Of a DNA stretch of 10,440 bases, positions 5,866 to 10,440 are shown piece after piece (position 1 is the stretch's first letter; each line of letters begins with the position of its first letter). The notes beneath the pieces were generated by a model that had not been told where the DNA came from, did not search any database, and saw only the letters and a program-made list of their open reading frames with translations. The stretch is taken from assembly GCA_048498415.1 (NCBI GenBank), contig JBEHYA010000069.1, positions 1 through 10,440 on the forward strand, written 5' to 3'. The translations under genes were made by a program, and so were the position numbers. Origin of the DNA: JBEHYA01 sp048498415. Its GTDB lineage: Bacteria; Pseudomonadota; Alphaproteobacteria; UBA9219; RGZA01.

Positions 5866-5895
5866 TTGCCAGTTTTATTGGGGTTTTGGTATAGT
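5866..5895 (+). promoter_or_regulatory. Candidate sigma-70 promoter of the cold-shock gene
   Basis: TTGCCA and TATAGT are separated by 18 bases. This would give a leader of about 78 nt before the TTG start, in keeping with the long leaders often seen on cold-shock genes. Box matches only. Confidence 0.4.
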
Positions 5896-5979
5896 TGCCA
5901 TAATTATGACGCACAATCTTGATGTCGCATCACGGCATACGAAATGGCGTTATAGCTAACTTTTTCAAGGTGATGTCGT

Positions 5980-6579
5980 TTGTCTCGCTACGATCTCGGT
6001 TCCGCCATGCCCGCCTCGGAAGGCACGCAGGCAGAAGGTATTGTGAAGTGGTTCAATGGTGTGAAAGGCTTCGGCTTCGTCGCCATTGATGGCAACCCGC
6101 AGGATGCGTTCCTCCACATTTCGGTCGTTACCCGTGCCGGCCTGCAGGGCCTCAGCGAAAATACGCGCATCAACTGCATGGTCGCCCCCTCGCAGCGCGG
6201 CATGCAGATCACCCGCATCATCGATGTTCTTGGCGTCGATCCCAACGCGCCCGCCAGCGATAACCGCCGCGCAAATGGCGGCGGCATGGGTGGCGGCCGT
6301 GATTTCGGCGGCCAGCGTGATTTTGGCGGCGGCAACGGCGGCTTTGACCGCACGCCCACCGGCCCCGCATCAGAGACCGCCGGCACCGTCAAATGGTACA
6401 AGCCGGATAAAGGCTTTGGCTTCGCTGTGCCCGATGATGGCGGCAAAGATGTCTTCATTCACCGCAGCGTACTGGCGCGCCTTGGCCTCGATTCCATCGA
6501 CCCTGGCCGCAAGATCAAGATGCAGGTGGTCAGCTCCAACAAGGGCCGCGAAGCTTCCAGCATCGAAGTGATCGACTGA
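5980..6579 (+). CDS. Double cold-shock-domain protein
   Basis: A 199-residue nucleic-acid-binding protein with two cold-shock domains, as in CspD-type proteins of alphaproteobacteria. Domain 1 (about 19-84) has GIVKWFNGVKGFGFV and the RNP2-like AFLHIS. Domain 2 (about 135-199) has GTVKWYKPDKGFGFA and VFIHRS. The linker (about 86-131) is Gly-rich with two RDFGG units, typical of flexible RNA-binding linkers. Likely roles are RNA chaperoning and stress or stationary-phase regulation. I use the TTG start because an AAGGTGA ribosome-binding site lies a few bases upstream. The first in-frame ATG, at 6007, has no such site and would shorten the protein by nine residues without touching a domain. 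A strong terminator follows. Confidence 0.9.
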   Translation: MSRYDLGSAMPASEGTQAEGIVKWFNGVKGFGFVAIDGNPQDAFLHISVVTRAGLQGLSENTRINCMVAPSQRGMQITRIIDVLGVDPNAPASDNRRANGGGMGGGRDFGGQRDFGGGNGGFDRTPTGPASETAGTVKWYKPDKGFGFAVPDDGGKDVFIHRSVLARLGLDSIDPGRKIKMQVVSSNKGREASSIEVID

Positions 6580-6628
6580 TTTGGCGCCTTTGCGGCGCTA
6601 AGGTTGTCATGCCGCTTAAACATTTAGT

Positions 6629-6668
6629 AAGGTTAGAAAGCTACCAAGCTTTCTAACCTTTTTTATTT
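6629..6668 (+). terminator. Strong intrinsic terminator after the cold-shock gene
   Basis: A perfect 14-bp stem (AAGGTTAGAAAGCT and AGCTTTCTAACCTT) with an ACCA loop runs straight into TTTTATTT. It ends only 36 bases before the icd start codon. A smaller GCGCC/GGCGC hairpin precedes it near 6583. Confidence 0.95.
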
Positions 6669-6704
6669 CCCGCCCCTCGCCCATCCCGTCAGGAGACTCC
6701 CGTT

Positions 6705-7922
6705 ATGTCGAAGATCAAAGTTGCAAATCCCGTGGTGGAGCTGGATGGCGATGAAATGGCCCGCATCATGTGGGGCTGGCTGCGCGACCAGCTGATCCTT
6801 CCCCACCTCGATATCGACATCAAATACTTCGATCTGTCGGTGCAAAAGCGCGATGCCACCAACGATGAAATCACCATCGATGCCGCCAAAGCCATCAAGC
6901 AGTACAGCGTTGGTATTAAGTGCGCGACAATCACGCCGGATGAAGCGCGCGTCAAGGAATTCAGCCTCAAGAAAATGTGGAAGTCGCCCAATGGCACCAT
7001 CCGCAACATTTTAGACGGCACCATTTTCCGCGAACCCATCGTGGTCAGCAACATCCCGCGCTACCTGCCGGGCTGGACGAAACCCATCGTGATCGCCCGC
7101 CACAGCTTCGGCGACATCTATAAAGCAACCGATTTCAAGGTGCCCGGCCCCGGCACGCTCACCATCACCTTTACGCCCAAGGATGGCAGCCCCGCCATCA
7201 GCCATAACGTGCATAATTTCCCGGGCTCCGGCGTGGCGCTTGGCATGTTCAATGAAGACCAGTCCATCCGCAATTTCGCGCATGCCTGCTTCCTCTATGG
7301 CCTCAACCGCAATATGCCGGTGTACCTCTCCACCAAGAACACCATTCTGAAGGCCTATGACGGCCGCTTCATGGATATTTTCCAGGAAATATACACGGGT
7401 GAATACAAGGCCGAATTCGAAAAGAAGGGCCTCACCTACCAGCATTATCTCATCGATAACATGGTCGCGAAAGCAGTGGCCGGCCTTACCAACTGCATCT
7501 GGGCCTGCAAGAACTACGATGGCGACGTGCAGTCGGATATGGTCGCGCAAGGCTACGGCTCGCTGGGCCTCATGACCAGCGTGCTCATCACCCCCGATGG
7601 CAAAACCATTCTCACGGAAGCGGCACACGGCACCGTGACTGATCACTACCGCCGTTACCAGAAGGGCGAAGACACCTCCACCAACCCCACCGCCTCCATC
7701 TTCGCGTGGACGCAAGGTTTGCTGAACCGCGCCCGCATCGACGGTACGCCAGACGTCACCGCCTTCGCCCAGACGTTAGAGAAAACCTGCATCGAGACCA
7801 TTGAAGCCGGCGAAATGACCAAAGACCTCGCGATTTTGGTCGGCCCGCATCAAAAGTGGCTGAATACCAAGGATTACCTGGCCGCCATCGGCGCGCGGCT
7901 GAATAAGAAGCTGGGTAAGTAA
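6705..7922 (+). CDS. icd: NADP-dependent isocitrate dehydrogenase, eukaryote-like type
   Basis: A 405-residue enzyme of the TCA cycle that converts isocitrate to 2-oxoglutarate and CO2 with reduction of NADP. It belongs to the homodimeric group shared by alphaproteobacteria and eukaryotes. Visible landmarks are KSPNGTIRN (93-101, substrate binding), RHSFGDIYKATD (132-143), KNTILKAYDGRF (211-222), LIDNMVA (249-255), KNYDGDVQSD (269-278, catalytic and metal-binding aspartates) and AAHGTVTDHYR (306-316, cofactor region). Length is normal. AGGAG lies 9 nt before the ATG. The gene is monocistronic to judge from the terminator before it and the hairpin repeat after it. Where its promoter lies is unclear because the upstream terminator leaves little room. 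Confidence 0.97.
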   Translation: MSKIKVANPVVELDGDEMARIMWGWLRDQLILPHLDIDIKYFDLSVQKRDATNDEITIDAAKAIKQYSVGIKCATITPDEARVKEFSLKKMWKSPNGTIRNILDGTIFREPIVVSNIPRYLPGWTKPIVIARHSFGDIYKATDFKVPGPGTLTITFTPKDGSPAISHNVHNFPGSGVALGMFNEDQSIRNFAHACFLYGLNRNMPVYLSTKNTILKAYDGRFMDIFQEIYTGEYKAEFEKKGLTYQHYLIDNMVAKAVAGLTNCIWACKNYDGDVQSDMVAQGYGSLGLMTSVLITPDGKTILTEAAHGTVTDHYRRYQKGEDTSTNPTASIFAWTQGLLNRARIDGTPDVTAFAQTLEKTCIETIEAGEMTKDLAILVGPHQKWLNTKDYLAAIGARLNKKLGK

Positions 7923-7932
7923 TTCAGAAATG

Positions 7933-8016
7933 CACGCCCCGGCGAAAGCCGGGGCCCATCTCTCCACATTTTGATTGCTGAACCGTGGGCCCCGTTTTTC
8001 AACGGGGCTTACTTTT
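7933..8016 (-). repeat. Dispersed 84-bp paired-hairpin repeat, copy 2
   Basis: This copy is oriented opposite to the one at 4323-4406 and about 88% identical to it. It begins inside the stop codon of the amidotransferase gene and runs to within 10 bases of the icd stop. Both hairpin stems and both loops (GAAA and TTTC on the element's forward strand) are conserved exactly; the differences are in the spacer and at the ends. It is likely to end transcription from both convergent genes. Confidence 0.85.
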
Positions 8017-8710
8017 AAGTGAACTGCCCCAGCCACTCGCTAATAATCCGCGCACCCACTTCCACCATGCGGGTCCCATGCTGTTTGGTCTGCGCGCGAA
8101 TAACGCCCGGCGCGATTTTTACTTTAGCCAGCTCGCCCGTATGCCCGATCAGCCAGCGTTCAATCTTCGCGGGCTCGGCTTCGATGTGGAATTGCAGGGC
8201 GAGAATATTGTTACCAATCGCAAACGCCTGATGCGGGCATGGCGCGGTGGAAGCCAAACTGATAGCGCCATTGGGCAACCCAAAACAATCGCCATGCCAG
8301 TGCAGCACGGGGAATTTTTCCAGATGCCGCAGCACGGATTTTTTGCCGGCTTCGCTTAAATCAACCGGCATCCAGCCGATTTCTTTCTGCGGGCCCGGCG
8401 CGACTTCGGCGCCCAGCGCCTTGGCGATCAGCTGGCCCCCTAAGCAAAACCCCAGCGTCGGCTTGTTGGCTTTTACCCGCGCGGCAATCGCGGCTAGCTC
8501 GCCGGTTAAAAACGGATAATCCTTTTCCTCATACACGCCAATCGGCCCGCCCAAAATCACCAGCAGATCGGCGGCCACAAGCGTCGCCGCATCCAGCGTA
8601 TCCACGCCGGCATCTATATAGCGCAACTGATAGCCCGCTTTTTCAATCACGGGGGCCGTGATGCCAAGGTCTTCAAACGCCAGATGGCGAATGGCGATGC
8701 AGGTTTTCAT
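8015..8710 (-). CDS. Class I glutamine amidotransferase, GMP-synthase-like
   Basis: A 231-residue single-domain class I glutamine amidotransferase. The nucleophile elbow GFCLGGQ places the catalytic cysteine at 89, and LQFHIE supplies His175 and Glu177, completing the triad. The oxyanion-side motif ILGGPIGVYE (52-61) is also typical. There is no synthetase domain, so it belongs to the stand-alone GuaA-like amidotransferases whose partner or substrate is often unknown; a gamma-glutamyl hydrolase-type activity is possible. I chose the ATG at 8710 because it starts the conserved fold directly. The ATG at 8722 lies within a repeat and would add four residues. Upstream SD-like bases (GATGAGG) come from the repeat at 8717-8819. 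Neighbours do not reveal its pathway. Confidence 0.88.
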   Translation of the reverse strand: MKTCIAIRHLAFEDLGITAPVIEKAGYQLRYIDAGVDTLDAATLVAADLLVILGGPIGVYEEKDYPFLTGELAAIAARVKANKPTLGFCLGGQLIAKALGAEVAPGPQKEIGWMPVDLSEAGKKSVLRHLEKFPVLHWHGDCFGLPNGAISLASTAPCPHQAFAIGNNILALQFHIEAEPAKIERWLIGHTGELAKVKIAPGVIRAQTKQHGTRMVEVGARIISEWLGQFT

Positions 8711-8716
8711 GTGTAA

Positions 8717-8819
8717 CCTCATCCCCGCGCAGGCGGGGATCCAGGGGACTGGAGAGCACTATTATTATATTGCCGCCAATGGCGGCTCAAGCTGGATCCC
8801 CGTTTTCACGGGGATGAGG
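8717..8819. repeat. Paired-hairpin repeat element of the ATCCCCG type
   Basis: Two GC-rich hairpins are ATCCCCGC-GCAG-GCGGGGAT (8721-8740) and ATCCCCG-TTTTCA-CGGGGAT (8796-8815). They flank a third small hairpin GCCGCC-AAT-GGCGGC (8772-8786). The ends are also perfect complements over 11 bases (CCTCATCCCCG at 8717-8727 with CGGGGATGAGG at 8809-8819), and so are the inner arms, so the unit is a large inverted repeat. It sits between the start of the amidotransferase gene and the gcrA terminator. Palindromic ATCCCCG repeats are common in intergenic DNA of several proteobacteria. Confidence 0.75.
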
Positions 8820-8822
8820 TAG

Positions 8823-8857
8823 ATAAAAAAATTCCCCGCCGGTTGCCCGGCGGGGAA
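8823..8857 (-). terminator. Intrinsic terminator of gcrA
   Basis: On the minus strand a perfect 11-bp stem TTCCCCGCCGG/CCGGCGGGGAA with a 4-nt loop is followed by a run of seven T. It begins 28 bases after the gcrA stop. Confidence 0.95.
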
Positions 8858-8885
8858 GGTTTTCTCATGTACGGGAGAAGTAAAC

Positions 8886-9479
8886 TTATTGAACGGCCGT
8901 GGGCGCCGGGGCCTGAACCGTCTGGCCTTCTTCCTTGGTGGCAGGCGCCGCGACTTTCTTCTTCGCGCCCTGATACGCCACGCAGGCGTGATCGTAGCAA
9001 TAGGAGAGACCCGGAATGGCGGTGTGCTCGCAGAAACGGAAGCCCGGCTTCAACGGGTCGCCCAGCGGCCAGCGGCATTGCTGCGCCTGCACCTGGCTGG
9101 CGGTGTTGCTGCCCTTAAACGTGCGCGTATAGCCGGCATCACGGCGGCCGCGCGGTTCGTTGTCTTCAAAACCGGTGTTGCGGGCTTGGCTCGCGTTATA
9201 CGCACCCGAACCCACCATGACATCACGGCGGAGACCCATCGCCTTAGGCGCGGACATGCGCGTTTTGACCAGCGGCGCGCCCGGCACTTTTTCCGCGCCG
9301 CGCTTGATCGGCGACGGACGCGACGACAGACCCAGACGATGCGCCTTGCCGATCACCGCGTTACGCGTAATGCCGGAACCCAGACGCGCGGCGATTTCCT
9401 TCGCCGATAAACCGCTACCCCACAACTCCTGCAGCGTACCAATGCGCGCTGGAGTCCAGATGGTGCTTTGTTCAGCCAT
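8886..9479 (-). CDS. gcrA: GcrA family cell-cycle regulator
   Basis: A 197-residue GcrA protein, an alphaproteobacterial cofactor of sigma-70 RNA polymerase. In Caulobacter it stimulates promoters bearing CcrM-methylated GANTC sites and drives S-phase genes. The N-terminal helix-turn-helix (residues 8-54) shows WTPARIGTLQELW.SGLSAKEIAARLG..ITRNAVIGKAHRLGL, the defining signature. The C-terminal part (about 133-170) has QCRWPLGDP, then C150, C161 and H164 in a Cys/His arrangement with CVAYQ, also characteristic; this region contacts sigma-70. The middle and last 25 residues are low-complexity. AGGGG lies about 7 nt upstream of the ATG. A strong terminator follows, and a 376-bp non-coding region with GANTC sites precedes it. 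Confidence 0.96.
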   Translation of the reverse strand: MAEQSTIWTPARIGTLQELWGSGLSAKEIAARLGSGITRNAVIGKAHRLGLSSRPSPIKRGAEKVPGAPLVKTRMSAPKAMGLRRDVMVGSGAYNASQARNTGFEDNEPRGRRDAGYTRTFKGSNTASQVQAQQCRWPLGDPLKPGFRFCEHTAIPGLSYCYDHACVAYQGAKKKVAAPATKEEGQTVQAPAPTAVQ

Positions 9480-9855
9480 ATTCTACCCCTATTTGCTCTT
9501 TTGATTTTCTCTCAGTTTGCTCGAGACGTTAGGCCGTTCTTGTTCGTTAAAGTGGCCCCGGGGATCATCTCAGTCCTGATGTCGTTCAAGAGGCAGAATA
9601 ACGTGGTATTTACCATTGCAGCCCTATATCTGGTGGCTTAACGCGCCGCCGTCACCATATGTGCGCCCTTTTTGAGTCCACTGGCAAGCCACCAAAACGC
9701 CTTGATTGAACTTTTCTGTGGGTAAATCATCCGCTTCACATCGCGCATTTATATGCGATGAATTGTGCGCGCGTGATCGTCAAAAATCTGTACGGAATGA
9801 CTCATGAGAGTCTTCCAAAAGTTCAAAACCGGAAAAATTGAGTCAAATCTGAATC
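9480..9855. other. Non-coding region upstream of gcrA
   Basis: There is no gene in these 376 bases. They must carry the gcrA promoter unless folK reads through, and no terminator is seen after folK. GANTC sites occur at 9674, 9799, 9808, 9840 and 9851. A DnaA-box-like TTACCCACA (one mismatch to TTATCCACA) lies on the minus strand at 9717-9725. In Caulobacter, DnaA activates gcrA and CtrA represses it; no good paired CtrA box is visible here. I could not settle on -35 and -10 boxes. Confidence 0.6.
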
Positions 9856-10344
9856 TTAGGCCGCGCGTTCAATGCGCTGGCCGTTCGGCAGTGCCGCCAT
9901 GAGCGCGGCGAGCTTTTTCCCCGTGACCGGATGCACCCACTCCGGCGCCACATCGGCAAGCGGGCGGAGAACAAATGCGCGCTCCGCGAGACGCGGATGC
10001 GGCAAGATGAGGTTCGCGCTGTTCAAAATTTTTCCATGCGCGTCGATCAGATCCAGATCCAGACTGCGCGCCGCATTTTTTTCTGCCCGTATGCGCCCGA
10101 ATTTCTGTTCGATCTGCATCAGCGCGTCCAGAATTTTTTCCGCGCTCAGCGCGCTCTGGGTTGCCGCCACCGCATTGATAAAATCCGGCTGATCGCTGGC
10201 CGGCACCGGCGACGTGCGATAGAAGCCGGATGTTTTGACCACGCGCAACCCGTAATCGGGAAACATGCCAAGCGCCGCGCGCAGGGTTTCCAGCGGGCCG
10301 CCGGCCAGGCTCGGTAAATTGGCGCCAAGGCTTATATAAATCAT
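9856..10344 (-). CDS. folK: HPPK, folate biosynthesis pyrophosphokinase
   Basis: A 162-residue 2-amino-4-hydroxy-6-hydroxymethyldihydropteridine diphosphokinase, which transfers pyrophosphate from ATP to 6-hydroxymethyl-7,8-dihydropterin in tetrahydrofolate synthesis. Motifs run in the expected order: YISLGANL (3-10), YRTSPVPASDQPDFINAV (42-59), EQKFGRIR (79-86), RSLDLDLI (93-100, with the two magnesium-binding aspartates) and LPHPRLAERAFVLRPLADVAP (114-134). It is full length. Its start codon overlaps the stop of the upstream gene in an ATGA, so the two are translationally coupled. Shine-Dalgarno bases would lie inside the upstream gene. Confidence 0.96.
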   Translation of the reverse strand: MIYISLGANLPSLAGGPLETLRAALGMFPDYGLRVVKTSGFYRTSPVPASDQPDFINAVAATQSALSAEKILDALMQIEQKFGRIRAEKNAARSLDLDLIDAHGKILNSANLILPHPRLAERAFVLRPLADVAPEWVHPVTGKKLAALMAALPNGQRIERAA

Positions 10345-10440
10345 GGATTCGGCACTCGCGCACCGCCATCCAGCACATGCGGGCGCATGAGGTATTCTTC
10401 CGACTGCATCTCGGCGAGCCGGCTCGCCGTGCGGGCAAAC
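10341..10440 (-). CDS. C-terminal end of an unidentified gene (partial)
   Basis: An open frame enters from the right edge and ends in TGA, overlapping the folK ATG by four bases. The 32 visible residues end in RPHVLDGGARVPNP and include the helix-like stretch RTASRLAEMQSEEYLMR. The fragment is too short for me to name a family. The ATGA overlap and the even codon phase up to the edge argue that it is real coding sequence and operonic with folK. Confidence 0.6.
   Translation of the reverse strand, partial: FARTASRLAEMQSEEYLMRPHVLDGGARVPNP

Noticed and set aside
7011..7715. A 234-codon minus-strand open frame opposite icd
   Set aside because: icd is certain in the opposite strand. The His/Gly/Ala-rich product has no recognisable fold.
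9480..9855. CtrA box upstream of gcrA
   Set aside because: Only isolated TTAA half-sites are present; no TTAA-N7-TTAA pair was found.
10341..10440. Assigning the partial gene upstream of folK to the NYN-domain family often met near folK
   Set aside because: The 32 visible residues do not match the C-terminus I would expect for that family, so the gene is left unnamed.

Overview
The window is chromosomal DNA of a flagellated alphaproteobacterium. Lineage markers are FlbT and FlaF, a short flagellin of the type seen in Rhodospirillales-like bacteria, the cell-cycle regulator GcrA, a eukaryote-type NADP isocitrate dehydrogenase and a two-domain cold-shock protein. The genus cannot be named from this sequence. 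Coding regions are mostly GC-rich, and no tRNA, rRNA, CRISPR array, transposase or phage gene is visible.

Layout. From 1 to 4324 lies a flagellar filament locus. On the minus strand are a flagellin gene with its own terminator, then flbT and flaF. Both the flagellin and flbT are preceded by close matches to the sigma-54 promoter consensus. On the plus strand, diverging from the flagellin, are a small FlaG-like protein and a TPR plus glycosyltransferase protein that resembles flagellin glycosyltransferases of the FlmG type. From 4413 to 5720 (minus) is an exported, Pro/Ala/Lys-rich protein of unknown function. From 5980 to 7922 (plus) are the double cold-shock-domain protein, a strong terminator and icd. 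From 8015 to 10440 (minus) are a class I glutamine amidotransferase, gcrA with a strong terminator, folK (HPPK) and the C-terminal end of an unidentified gene overlapping folK.

How it fits together. The filament subunit, its two assembly and expression regulators and a candidate modifying enzyme sit side by side. The predicted flagellin mRNA leader (about 72 nt) can form two hairpins and an alternative stem that would cover its ribosome-binding site. It also shares an identical 11-nt block with the flbT leader. FlbT is known in Caulobacter to act on a flagellin mRNA leader, so this is a plausible post-transcriptional circuit. GANTC sites, the target of CcrM methylation read by GcrA, cluster at the flagellin promoter and again far upstream of gcrA itself.

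Repeats. Two 84-bp copies of one dispersed element (about 88% identical by hand alignment) fill the two convergent gene junctions at 4323-4406 and 7933-8016. Each starts inside a gene's stop codon and carries two GC-rich hairpins. A different paired-hairpin element occupies 8717-8819.
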